DNA of 64,000 bases from Gymnopus androsaceus JB14 (GCA_009733575.1 ML769419.1:280516-344515); one strand, 5' to 3'; positions 47,301-58,731 are shown, numbered from the stretch's first letter. The notes: generated by a model from the sequence alone, not told the origin. Translations and numbers: made by a program.

Positions 47301-50300
47301 AATGTTGGTCTTGGATCAAGAATACTTCATTCTGCAGCATTTTCCGATGCATCGGTTGTTGGATGGAGCCTGGGACTGGCTTTGGGTGCTACCCTTTGCT
47401 GCATTGACCACCCTGAGGCCCTTGTTGGTGATCATCTTGCCGAGACAATAGATGAAAACAAAATCAGTGTTATGCATGTCACACCAAGTGTGTTGGCTAC
47501 ACTGCCAACAAGATATTTTTCTTCTCTTCGTGAGATCTCGGTAGGTGGGGAAATGCTGCCACAAAGCCTCATAGAAAAATGGAGGAGACACGTAAGTCTC
47601 CAAAATGCATACGGTCCCACTGAATGGTCAGTTCTTTATAGTTATACTCGAAATCGTCATCTAAATACTGCTCTTAGTACAGTAATGGTGGCACACAAGC
47701 TGCAATCAACACCGTTAGAAGTAACCGACCCCTATGTCATTGGAACGGCGCATCTCTATTCAAATTTTATTGTCTCAAATGAGGCCTTTGATTGCATGCT
47801 TCCTCCGGGAGAAATTGGCGAAATCTGTATCGGTGGCCTCCAGGTTGGTCGAGGGTATGCTTCCATTTGTGTATTCTGAGCAGTGTTTCAATGGTCTGAT
47901 GGCCAAACTTAGCTATCGTGGACAAGCAACACTGACAGAGAGTAAGTTCCGCGTTCATCCCGAAAAAGGTTCAAGAGTGTATCGCACCGGTGATCGAGGA
48001 GAGCTGCTACCTGATGGTTCGGTTGTGCTTATGGGTCGTATTGACCGCGAAGTCAAGATTCGAGGGTACCGGTGAGGTTCTCTTATTCTAAAAAGGCGAT
48101 TTTCCATGAATTTTCTACTGAAATATACTACCCTAGAGTGGAGCTTGAAGACATTGAGATGACTATGTGTGCAAATTATCCCGAGTTGCAAGGAGTATCA
48201 GTGCAACCGACTGCAGGAAACAAGGCAATTTGTGCATTTGTTGCTCCTCACACAGTAAGCACTCATGATTTACCAGCTAAGCTTGCAAAGAAGCTTCCCA
48301 ATTACATGATCCCCACTGTGGTATACCCTCTGGCATGCCTGCCCTACAGCTCCAGCGATAAAATTGACCACAGAACAATTGCTGCCAGGTTGAACTTCTA
48401 TATTCAGCAAGCAAAGCCTAATATGCATCTAATGCTGGCACAGAGTTCCGCAAAGCTGCCTGCTCAGAAAGATGAATTAGTATCACAGCCAGCCTTTGAA
48501 GATGCATTCAACAGAGTGTCATCCATCTGGATTGACATCCTGAAGCTTCCATCATCGCCAAAAGCATCGGATGACTTTTTTGATTTAGGAGGAAACAGGT
48601 ACCAGTAAAATGTAATCTTCATGAATATAACCATCTGAAATGGCCCCTCATAGCTTACTCGCCCACAAGCTTGCAACTGCACTAACTCAAGCAAGCGGAA
48701 CAACAGTGAAAGTGCTAGATGTCTTCTCAAGCTCTGTACTCAGCTCACAGCTCAAATACATGCCGTCAGGTAAACCAAATATTGCAATGGTGGCTGCCTA
48801 CCAGCAGTCCAAGGTTTATGAAACCCTAGTGGATATGTGGAAGTCAGTGCTTAATGTTAGCTCCATTGATGAGAGCTTAAGCTTCTTTGATAATGGAGGT
48901 AACAGCTTGCTGGTCAGCGTGCTGCATTCACAGATAGTGCGGACATGGACAGAGGCTCCCGTCAAAATCATGGATTTGTTCAACCGGTCTACCCTGCCAG
49001 GTCAGGTGGCTTTGCTTGAAGTCTTCCTTCCGTCCTCCACAATCAAGAACAATCTTCCGCCTACTATTCAGCAAAAAATAACGGTAACCACTGGTGACAT
49101 TGCTATCATTGGTATAGCTGGACGCTTCCCCCATGCTGATGACCCGGATGAACTGTACCGGCTATTGGCTGAGCAACAAGAGGCCTTGCACATGTACTCG
49201 GATGTTGGACCTAGTAACTTATCAGATCGGATGCTCTACATTCCAAAACGTGGAGCATTGAAACGGGTGCATTACTTTAACGCCGAATTCTGGGGGATTA
49301 AAGACCATGAAGTTCAGTATGTGTTAGGAGAATATTTGAAAATATTGCTGCATGCTTACTTACTTGTAACTTTAGCGAGATGGATCCTCAGCAGCGGCTT
49401 TTCTTGGAGTGCACGCTTGAAGCCTTAGAAGATGCGGGACATGTTCCTGAAAGCAGCGGGAGGAACGATATTGGAATTTGTGTTGGAGCTTCAAACAGTA
49501 CTTGGGATGATAGTCACCCACTGGAAGCAGTTGGCAGTGACAAATCCTATCGTCAAACCCGACATGCCGTCTTGCCTTCAATCTCTGCACAAAGTGCTTT
49601 TCACCTCAATCTACATGGTCCTAATGTTACTCTCAACACTGCATGCTCAAGTGGAATGGTCGCATTATCTCTTGCTGTAGATCATCTCCGAACCAAACAG
49701 TGCAATATCTCTATTGCTGGCGGTGTATCTGTACAGTTTCCTCAGTATGTAGCTTCGGTTCATCTCTTAACAATGTAACTTAACAATCAGTGGCAGACAA
49801 GGTTATGTGACAGCTCCTCACCAAATTCTTTCCCCCTCGGGGCACTGTAGACCGTTTGACCATCGATCTGATGGCATAGTTCTTGCTGACGCAGTATGCT
49901 CATTGGTTCTCCGCCGCCTTGAGGATGCAGTAGCTGACGGAGATAAAATATACTCCGTCATCTCAGCTATTGCAATTGGGTCAGATGGAGCCCTCAACAA
50001 AGCAAGCATTTCCACTCCAAGCTCTCGTGGCCAAACCGAAGTCATGAAAAGAGCCTGGTATAGTTCTTCAGTTCCGACTGATAGTTTGAGATACGTCGAG
50101 TAAGTCATTCTGGCTATTGCTTCTTGTATATTGACATAACGATGATTGGTTAATTGTTTGTCAGAATGCATGGTAGTGGAACTGCCATCGGTGATGCAAT
50201 GGAGCTCAAAGCACTCCATGACTGTCTCTCTGAGTCTAGGCTCGGAGAGACCCTTGCCCTCCTGTACCGTCGGATCAAATAAAGGTAACATAGGAAACAC

Positions 50301-50675
50301 CGAAGTATGTGCGATTTTCCAATATTCTCAAGTCCAATAAACATGCTAACATTAGAAAATACTTAGGCTGCCTCTGGCCTAGTATCTGTCATCAAAATAT
50401 GCAAGTCTATCCAACATGGAGTCATTCCTCCCATCCAGTCTTTTGAGAAGATCAGCCCAATGATTGACCCCGACATGCCTTTCAAAATCGCAAGCGAGCC
50501 CACATATATAACAGAAGCAGACACATTTGGGGTCTGTGCACTTGGATTTGGAGGCGTGAACTCACACTGTATTCTACGATATCCTCCTGGGGACCTCTTG
50601 AAGCCACTTGAACAGAAGTCTTACCCACGCCGCCGTGGTGAGAAAGAATACATTGCTGCGAAGCCCATCCCATAA
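44366..50675 (+). pseudogene. Hybrid NRPS-PKS synthetase (C-A-T-T-KS), TAS1-like, with two apparent frame breaks
   Basis: Fifteen exons with short GT-AG introns encode about 1,650 residues. Order: condensation domain (exons 1-4, active site HHIALDG near 45.0 kb; VGFGGRP and NALPIRV near 45.5 kb); adenylation domain (FTSGSSG at 47.15 kb, the D-A-S-V specificity strand, YGPTE, YRTGDRGELLPDG, and DKID with the C-terminal lysine); first carrier domain (DDFFDLGGN, whose Ser codon is split by the intron 48599-48653); second carrier domain (FFDNGGNSLL at 48.89 kb); terminal ketosynthase from DIAIIGIAGRFPHADDP (49.10 kb) to the stop at 50673-50675. An NRPS module ending in a lone KS is the plan of tenuazonic acid synthetase of ascomycetes. 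The KS keeps Cys (NTACSS) and the first His (EMHGSGT), but has NKGNIGN where NIGH is usual. The frame breaks near 46,990 (A domain) and near 50,225 (KS); an inverted-repeat insertion enlarges the region between C and A domains. The product cannot be named from sequence. Confidence 0.85.
45905..46469. mobile_element. Inverted-repeat insertion between C and A domains of the synthetase
   Basis: AACGAAACGAAACTTCCGCC at 45907 is inverted as GGAGGTTTCGTTTCGTTT ending near 46469, with further GTTTCGTTT words inside (about 45973 and 46013). The intervening sequence is non-coding and interrupts an exon-dense gene just after a GTAAGT donor at 45865. I could not define a target duplication, so limits are approximate. 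The splice acceptor that should follow is not obvious. Confidence 0.6.
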
Positions 50676-51138
50676 TATCGTCGGAAACAACTGGCATATC
50701 ATTCTTCAATCATCACTTGAGGGCATTCTATTTGAATTTACAAGATGGGAGCCGAGTCTGGATTTTTTCTTCTTCGAATTGGTTTGATTTTGATTTTGAT
50801 TTGATTAGTTTTAGAAAACAGGCGCCTAGCAGTGTTAGTAGTATCTCAAGGGCTGTATCCTAGTGTAGCAAAACAATGTGAATTTTGCCTGTCCAGTGGG
50901 CGCAGCGAAGTTATACATATCATTTACGAACCGAGTGACGAGTCGTCGTATTCAAGTTACTAGTAGTTCTATATTTCTTTCATTCTATCTATGCCGACAT
51001 ACTACGATTTGCACTGGATACTTCACTTTAGTACCAGTAGATCAACAACAAGTATACACGTAACACGATATTCTCTTCGAATTCGCTATCACTAGTTGGT
51101 TTTCGGAGGGGGGTTTAAGGAGATATTAATGGAGAATT
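50676..51138. other. Convergent 3' region between synthetase and exporter
   Basis: No gene is seen. The two genes end tail to tail about 460 bp apart, so their 3' UTRs may approach each other. Confidence 0.5.
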
Positions 51139-53285
51139 TCACCGACTCAAGGGATTTCGAGCACGCATTGCTTCTCCCTTGTAGTAAATCCATATCGGAA
51201 ACGGAATACCAAGGACGATGGCAAGACCTAAAAACCGTTCAAAATGGTCTCAGTGTTTAAACAGTTGATTAATACTCACCCCCTAAAAGTGAGTTACCGC
51301 CTCCGATTCCTAGAGCATCATACATCTGCTGCCCGAAGAGTGGAAAGAGGAATCCAAACATCGAACGCATAACCTAGTGGTAGGTACTTGTCAGTGTGGA
51401 CCCGTGGTAGTATCATAGATAGCTTACCGATGCTGCGGCGAGTGCACTTGCCGCAAACTCGAAAGCATCCACAAGATAAAGTTGGATGGGTAAGCTGAGA
51501 AGCTGTCAGATGAAGAATATTCCCAAATTCGAAGCACGTACAATGTGGTCATCATGCCTAAAAACTTCCAAGTTAGCCAGGCGAATATCCATGGAGACGA
51601 AGTGTATTCACCGAAACCAAAGATACCAGAGCCAATGATTGGCATAATCCAGTGTATTTTAGCTTGCGCCGACCAGCCATACCAGCTATTGTATGATATG
51701 AAGGGAGGTTTGTTAAAGACGCAGTCGATAACTAAAAAATATATCTCACAATAACCCAATGGGTATAAACAAACTTCCGAACGCGAGCGCCGGAATGCGC
51801 ATTTCAGGTTTCCCTTTACCACTGTTTTTTTCCGCTAGCTGCGGGTGAAGAAATTAGAGATTGGTAGTGCTGTATGACACGAGAAGATTACCCACATGAT
51901 GGTATATCTGCTCAGCTGTCCGTGCTCCGAAAATTGTGGCTGCGATGAATCCAACACCCAAACCAAGATACACCAAACCTCCAGTACCAGTATTAAACCC
52001 ATAAACATCAGCGAATAGGGCTGCATGTCATTTAAGTAATTGACTCAAATCAAGAAAAAGAACTTACTTGGGAAGGTCGTGAACATCACATAGTAGTTGC
52101 CGTATATGCTGGTCGACATCTCAGAGCCATTGCATAGATAAAACAGGGAACACGACGTACTAAGCCATATACAAGCTCAGGATGAAACAAATAAAGCTGT
52201 GGGTTAATAGAATAGCAGGGCGAGACAAGTTGAGCCAAAGATACTGCCTTTTACTTATTTCCGACAGTGGACCGCGTAAGTGTTTTGCTTTCTCTACATC
52301 GCCATCAGCTATAGCTCGTCTTAAACGAATAACGGGTGCGTATGTTTCCCTTAGGAAAGGAATGCCGATTGCCAATGAAAGTCCACATATGCCTGCGATG
52401 ATAATGAAAACGTATTTCGGACCAATGTTTTGTGCGATGAACCCTCCCACCACAGGTCCCACGGCGGGTCCAATCAAGGGTCCGAGACCATAAATTGCCA
52501 TAGCGGATGCTCGCTCATGTTCGGTGAACAAATCGCCAATGGAGCCTCCGCCGCAAGCTATAGGCGCACTTCCGGAAAGTCCGTCTGCGAAGCAGTTTAC
52601 ATGCTGTTAGACGGACATACAAGCAGGGGACGCTTACTGAGGAATCGGAAAGCAATAAAAGTTTGATAGTTGGGTGAAAACGCGCAGCCGATATTGAAAG
52701 CAAGAGAAAATAAAGTCCCTGTGTGAAGAACCTGGAGCGCATGATCAATATTGAGAGTTTGAAAGTATAGATTAGCTTACCCAAGTTCGTCCATACATTT
52801 CAGATACTGGTGCGAGGACGAGAGGCTGGAAACCTATCAGTCGCCAGTAGAAGCTCGCAGTAAAACACAAAACATACACCCAACGAGAACGATAGTACGA
52901 AAATGCTGAGCATTAGAGACTCGAGCGTACTTGAGGTTACACCATACTTGGCAGCAATATCTGGAAGGCCAGGAGCTAGCATCGAGCTTGGTAGTGGGGA
53001 GACAAAACTGTAAAGTGAAATCTAGAGACTAGATTAAATGCGTAAACGGAAGCGATCTATGCATATGCTCACTATTGTTACACAAATCCATTTTTTCCTT
53101 GGAGACCAATTTCTTGCATTGGCAGGATCATCCTCCCAATCATCCTGAAGATCATTGATCACTTCCTCCTTCTGTTCTGCAGGGATACCAGAAACATCGT
53201 GTCCTTCTATCACGGTGGGGGAAGCAGGAACGGCTGAAACCCCGGCAAGAACCTGTTCTGTTGGAACCACAGTTTTGTCCAACAT
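51139..53285 (-). CDS. DHA1-type MFS drug/metabolite exporter
   Basis: Thirteen exons read without any phase conflict and total 504 residues: 53073-53285, 52878-53021, 52781-52825, 52638-52731, 52161-52584, 52068-52108, 51896-52020, 51750-51838, 51612-51685, 51542-51557, 51428-51494, 51280-51373 and 51139-51227. One exon is only 16 nt. The start is MLDKTVVPTEQVL; an upstream in-frame Met would add an unlikely leader. The first 70 residues are acidic and cytosolic. Family blocks follow: WSPRKKW before helix 1, LAPVSEMYGR after helix 2, RFLNGLSGSAPIACGGGSIGDLF, AIYGLGPLIGPAVGPVVGGF and the RETYAP loop. The type exports drugs or metabolites by proton antiport across the plasma membrane. Its position tail to tail with the NRPS-PKS gene suggests self-protection or product secretion, which is inference. 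Confidence 0.95.
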
Positions 53286-55360
53286 GGTGAAAAATCCCAA
53301 TTCAGGTTGAAAAAATAGCTCAACCGAATTCGTAGGAAGGACGAGGATTGACAAAAAACGCAACCGTTGAAATAGCAAGCAGCGACTCAATTCAAGGCTC
53401 AAGAGAGTCAACTTGCTCTCGGTTCCCGGTCATCAATTTCAGTCGGATCAACGCATGGCCTGGGCATACACCCGAGGATGGACGACTGGGTGCATAATTT
53501 GGAATTGACTTGAGTTAAAGAAAGAACGTGCTATTTCATGGTGGCTGTGAATTAGTTGTTTGTGCTTCATAATTAAAAGCCTCAGCCCGAAAACAGAAAT
53601 GCATAACCAAGTCGCCCTTCTCGGCCGGATCCTGATACGAGCTCTACCGCCGCGTCCTGCCTTATTTCTCTACCTTCAGGAAAGCGGTTTACCATTCGGG
53701 ACTTGGGGAATGACGAGCTTTTCAGCATCAGAGTGGAGCGGGGACTTCGACAAGTGCAATCTGTGGCGAATGACTGTGCAGAGGAATAGAACGACATGGG
53801 CGTAGAGTCGGCATGAAATAGGGATGCCAATTGAACATTGTACAAGTAACTTTGGGACAACAAGCGTTAAGCGAAGGCAATTATGATTCGGGACTCGAAG
53901 ACAACGGCAAGTAGAGCTATCGACGTCCAAAGACAGATAAACGCATGCCGCTCCTGTCAGGGTGAAGGACGGGAAGATAAAGGTGCGTTCGGGGTTCAAG
54001 GATTACAACAATGCCTCGGAGACGTGTTTCCCAACATCTTACCACCCCAAGGCAGTTATCGGAGCAAATCTGCGGCATTGAGATATACGACCAATAACAC
54101 AGATGCGTCTACGGAAGCGATTTTAAAAGTAATGACGAATGTGTCCCGAAAGACAGCGATTCTTGTAGAATGCCTGGTCGCTAAGTTCGCGATAGTTCTC
54201 GTAGAAAGATTAACCGAGATGATTACTGGCAGATACAGATCGTCCAATCGGAGGAGATTGGCGGGTAACATTTGCCATCCAGCTATGCCAGGCAGGCAGC
54301 CTTGGCATTGGTCTAGGATGTAATGGGCAACGACGAAAGAGCAGGAGCGAATATGACGAGAACCATGGGCGGTCTATCCTTTTCCGATCCTTTCTGCTAA
54401 AATCCGGTGACAGAGTAGATAGAGCACTGAATCGCGAAGGAAAGAGTCTAGGAAATATTATGCGTGCTGAACGTCCATTCGCAGAAGAACGATATCCTCT
54501 TCATTGCGTATGTGTTTGTCGAGTAGCCATCTGAAGTAGCGTGAATAAATCCCAAGTATCTAGAATAAACGTAACTTGAGGTTAAGAGCATGGTTTAAAA
54601 CAGCTCAACCTATTCAATTTTTATATGGTCGCGCCAGGAAACAGCAAAATATTCCCACGATGCGGGATGATCATGGGCGCCAATTGCAACTTCCATTTTG
54701 ACGTCCGTGCTGGTCGCTGCTCCTCTCATTCGAGTTGCAAGACTCGACAAGATCAGCGCATAAAATGCCTACCTTCTTTGCTCAGGATCTATTAATCCTT
54801 GTAATCACAGCTCCGCTCGACACCGCCGCTGTAAAGCGGTGAAAATCCAATTCCAAAACTTTGACTCGCCACAGCTCGCCACAAATTCTATACAAACACA
54901 TGATCTAACAGTTGTTACTGTATCACAGGATTCACGTCTGACCAATGTATTCAGGCATAACTATATAGAGGCAATAATGATGGTTTTTGTAGGCTTCATC
55001 GAGACTCGAATTGCGCTCAGATCTCATTTGTTGCTTGCAGCTCAAGTTGATTCTACACCTCTCACTCACTAGGATAATTGAACTCCAGAAGAGGAAATTG
55101 GGTGCGCTGTGCTCAGGATCGCAAACATGGCCTTGAAACCCATACTCTCTTTCCTGTGCTCGTATCAATGCGCCAATGCGCCTCGATCTCTTAGCACATC
55201 TGCCAAATCGCCATCAATTTCTCTCAGTTCAGCCGGTGACACAAAAGGCGCCCTCGCGTACATATGAACTAGACTCTTCTTTCCTTTTCTCCCCATCCTC
55301 TCCTGGGCGTTCCTTTTTTACTTTTCATTGAACTTCTCTTTTTAAAGCCCTTGTTAAAAA
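53286..55360. other. Intergenic region, no supported gene
   Basis: A plus-strand open frame at 53883-54323 (146 codons) has no recognisable domain and no splice partners. The rest is non-coding. Promoters of the exporter (left) and of the Ser-rich membrane protein (right, AT-rich TTTTTAAAGC near 55340) should lie here. Confidence 0.4.
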
Positions 55361-56802
55361 ATGTTGCTTCGCGCTTCATCCTCTCTTTTCTTTCTTTGGG
55401 CTTTACTATCTTTCGAGGCGACCTTGGCAGACACAAATGTCACTGTTGACGATAGCGACAGCTCTATCAAGTACTCGGATGACTGGAGTGTTACTTCTGC
55501 ATCGAACTCGTTGGACTATGGGGGCTTTCATCATCTTTCTAGTACCAAGACCTCAACTGCAAACTTTACCTTCACTGGTATGTCTTTTTCCTTATCTCTA
55601 CACAATCGACGCGTCTCTAACTGCAGTACTTTCTCTCCTGCTTGCGTAGGTACCGCTGTCTACATTATGGCACCCCTTTGGCCCTACGCGGTGGGTGCCA
55701 ATGCTGCAGTTGATAATTCCTCTCCTGTATCCGTCAACATGGAAAATCCCTCCGTTACTAGCACGGACGGTGGATCAGAGGATGTGGCCTCTGCAGTTTT
55801 GTGGGGCGCGACTGGATTAAGCAACTCCTCGCACACCCTTCATATCTCCTTCTGGGATAATGCAGATTTCCTGGCTCTTGATGCGATTGTGTACGTATAC
55901 TCAGCCTTTAAATGTATGTGGCAACGCTGATTGATTCTTTCCTCTAAAGCTACACGGTCTCAAACTCTACAACCTCGTCTTCATCTTCATCATCATCCAC
56001 TGCTACATCATCCTCCTCCTCGGCCTCTTCCTCATCTACCGCCGCCTCCGTCTCCTCGGAGGAATCCCAAACTGACAAGAAGCATATGGCTATGGTAGCT
56101 GGTGGTATAGGAGCTGGTGTGCTTGTTGCCTTAATCTTGACGACCTTGTGCGTATGTTGGTCCCGCATCCGTCGCAAATTCCGCTCCTACAGACGCGGTG
56201 GTGGGTCTGGAGCTCCCGTTACTGTAGCTGCATTCATCGGAGGGGGCGCAACTGGTGCTGCTGCCTCACGGACATTCCAAGGCAGAGCATATGCCAGTGC
56301 ACTTCCCGGATCACCAACTATGGATTCGGTTCCTCTTCCTAATAAACATGAAGAATACTCGGCGCTTGGCAACCAGAACGCTATGTCTAACTATGGCCAG
56401 GCAAATCCTGGTGCCGCCTACCACTACTCCAACGTCTCCCCTCCCCCTGGTTCGGAGACGAGGTCGCCCTTCCCAGGCTACCATGCTCAACCAGCTTCCC
56501 AGTACGGCGAACCGGTTTCGCAATACGGTGCTGAGAGGTACAATCCTTCTACTAGTATGACCATGGCTAGTGTAGCTGCTGCTGCCGCTGCGGGTGCTAC
56601 ATATCATACCCCGAACCCATACGATAACCAGGCCTACAGCGATCCGTTCGCTAATGCTACCGCCGCCGCTGGATCAAGTTCATCGAGAACCGACGTGTAC
56701 AGTACTGTTAGCAGCAATCCGTCCGGGGGTGCTGAAGAAAAGCGTCGACTAGCGCTTGCTTATAATCGTCCAGCAGAGGATGCACCGCCAACTTACTCAT
56801 GA
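55361..56802 (+). CDS. Single-pass, Ser-rich membrane protein with long cytosolic tail
   Basis: Three exons (55361-55577, 55650-55890, 55950-56802) give 436 residues. A signal peptide (LFFLWALLSFEATLADT) precedes an extracellular domain of about 130 residues with several N-x-S/T sites. A nearly pure Ser linker (about residues 158-185) and one transmembrane helix follow (about 199-222, AGGIGAGVLVALILTTLCVC). A basic stop-transfer segment RIRRKFRSYRR comes next, then a long Gly/Ala/Pro/Tyr-rich tail ending PPTYS. The plan resembles fungal Axl2/Mid2/SKG6-type cell-surface proteins with a Ser/Thr stalk, and many Agaricomycete genomes carry such genes. The ligand-binding role of the ectodomain is unknown. 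Confidence 0.88.
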
Positions 56803-57118
56803 GATGTATTGGGAAGGACTAGGGACTGTATTTAAATGATGATGATATTTTTTTCCCTCTTGGGGTGTTGCATACATACTTATCATAACTTATTTTACTT
56901 AATGTGATGATTTTCAGGATTTCGTGTGGAAGAAAGATAAGTTGAATATGAAGCGCCCACACGCGAGATTCTCTGGCATCATCTCTACTAGGTTTTGAAA
57001 AGTGAAGTGAAACCCAATGATCTGGATATGGACTACTTCCTTTAGAACCTAATCAAAGTCCGGCCGAAGCCTCGAGTTTATCCCATTCCATCAACACGCA
57101 GCTTGACCCACAACCACC

Positions 57119-57601
57119 ATGGGACGAGTAGTAATCAACCAAGGATCTCTCAACATCGCATACGGCTCCGACCACGCAACTGGTTACTTTCTCTCCGTCT
57201 CAGACACTCGTTTACAGCATCGATCCGGTGCTCCCGCCGAGGTAAACGAGATTGCAGGACTAGTCGAGGAGAAGCAAGGATATGGGGGTTACTTTGATTT
57301 GCACACTGGACCAGTTGGATTTGGCTTCAAAGCTACTCTTGAGACGTTGGTCTATTATTGGGGCGTGTATGGTGTGCCCAAGAACGATATCGAGAGAGCG
57401 AGGAGGGGTTTGGAAGTTCCTGGACCTGCTACAACAGATCAAGATTATTACAAGAGGTCGGTTGCTTGCGCAGGTACTATCGTTCCTCCATTCTGATGTC
57501 GATTTTTAATAGTAGGATATCTCAAAACCCACCTCCCACTCAACCAAGCGGCAAGGTCAGTTCTTCCAGGTAAACCGCCTGGATGCACCGATACCAGCTG
57601 A
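57119..57601 (+). CDS. Small protein of unknown function, directly upstream of the MYND gene
   Basis: The start ATG at 57119 lies in ACCACCATGGG, a strong context. Exons 57119-57473 and 57513-57601 (39-nt intron) give 147 residues. The sequence reads MGRVVINQGSLNIAYGSDH, then ATGYFLSVSDTRLQ, EEKQGYGGYFDLHTGPVGFG, LETLVYYWGVYGV, and ends in QAARSVLPGKPPGCTDTS. I recognise no domain. The stop (57599-57601) lies 7 nt before the ATG of the next gene. An alternative is that both parts form one protein through a different splice: the frame of the following gene is open upstream to about 57516 and could encode QGQFFQVNRLDAPIPADL. Confidence 0.65.
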
Positions 57602-57608
57602 TCTCCAA

Positions 57609-58300
57609 ATGCAGAATCTTTGCCTTGCTTGCGGTACACCTACAACACGGCGTTGCACCAATTGTGGAGCCTTTTGGGCTTGTGGTCCGGAACATGCAAA
57701 GCAGGTAACCGGACTTTCACCTATTATAGTATAACGCAGGGCTCTTATAGTCGTCTGTAGGCATGGTCGAAACACAAACCAGAATGTATGAAGAAAGCCC
57801 AAGTGTCACCTAAGCTGGCAGCAGCGTCTACGCCAACGCCGACACCATTGAAAAGCCAGTATCCCATTGAACGTATCAAAGGATATTTATTCAAAGAGGA
57901 TGCCACCGAACCCCGGCTTGTGGACGTCGAGGTCGAGAAACGTCCTCCTGAAGATGCTGATCCAGCATGGGATTACGCCAGGGCAGGTATTCGGAATCTC
58001 TTCCAAGTCGGTGAATCCTTCTTGTTGGGTAACAGTACGTTCACCTCATCTGGTGATATTTGGATATGGGGTGCTGGTTCTCCTCAACTGGTTCTTACTT
58101 ATGCCGATGACTTTGCGATCAATAGTCAACATAAGCCGAACAAGTGTGTGGAGAAATTGACGAAAGGGAAAATGGCGCATAAATGGGCTGGACCGCTCAT
58201 GTTGATGAAGTACCCTCAGCATTCGGTTGAGCGGTTTGGGGATGTTGATTCCAAGGATTTGGAGAGCGCAATCAAGTTTTTTAACACTTATGGGAGTTGA
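57609..58300 (+). CDS. MYND-type zinc-finger protein
   Basis: The ATG at 57609 begins MQNLCLACGTPTTRRC. With the intron at about 57703-57760 removed, the N-terminus forms a MYND finger: CLACG, RRCTNCGAFWACGPEH, then WSKHKPEC. The sixth ligand, normally Cys in the C-x3-C step, is His here (ACGPEH), which can still bind zinc. MYND fingers mediate protein-protein contacts. After a Pro/Thr linker (STPTPTPLKS), the C-terminal 150 residues include DPAWDYARAGIRNLF, SSGDIWIWGAGSPQLVLTYA and KYPQHSVERFGDVD, which I cannot assign to a domain. The start could be further upstream, because the frame is open to about 57516. Confidence 0.75.
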
Positions 58301-58731
58301 AGTCGAGTATTAATAAAAGTTCAATACATACAGTAATAAATTACGGTGAACAAGATTGCCGAACGAGTAAGCAAATGTAGGTATAACAGAAGGAGTCCGA
58401 ACAGGAATCACCTGTACGTGGAGGGCTGGGAACTTTGGAGCTCAGTAAAGCAGAGATATTAGTTGGATATTGGACTCAAGAAATCGAGGTTGATCGGAGA
58501 TTAGAAGTTTAAGGTACAACTCGAGCCTTCCATCCGAGTTGAAGTATTGTGGAAGGAGAAAGAGCCAGAGAGTAGCGGAGGGCCATTAGAGAAGTGAACT
58601 TGGAGGTCTACCACTGGTGGAAATAGAAAGCCCGGTGGCGCAGGAGAGCATAGAAAGGATATAATAAAGCAAATACTGAGTATACCAATAATTATTGAAT
58701 GCTGTAATATCGCCAACCAGATAGTGCTCCC
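58301..58731. other. Convergent intergenic region
   Basis: AATAAAA (about 58312) follows the MYND gene stop and may serve as a poly(A) signal. No gene is seen. Confidence 0.45.

Noticed and set aside
53883..54323. 146-codon plus-strand open frame
   Set aside because: Composition is not convincing, no domain is visible, and there are no neighbouring exons. It may be real, but I cannot support it.
55960..56060. Simple-sequence CRISPR-like or microsatellite array at the serine stretch
   Set aside because: The TCC/TCA/TCT repetition encodes the Ser-rich stalk of the membrane protein and has no spacer structure.
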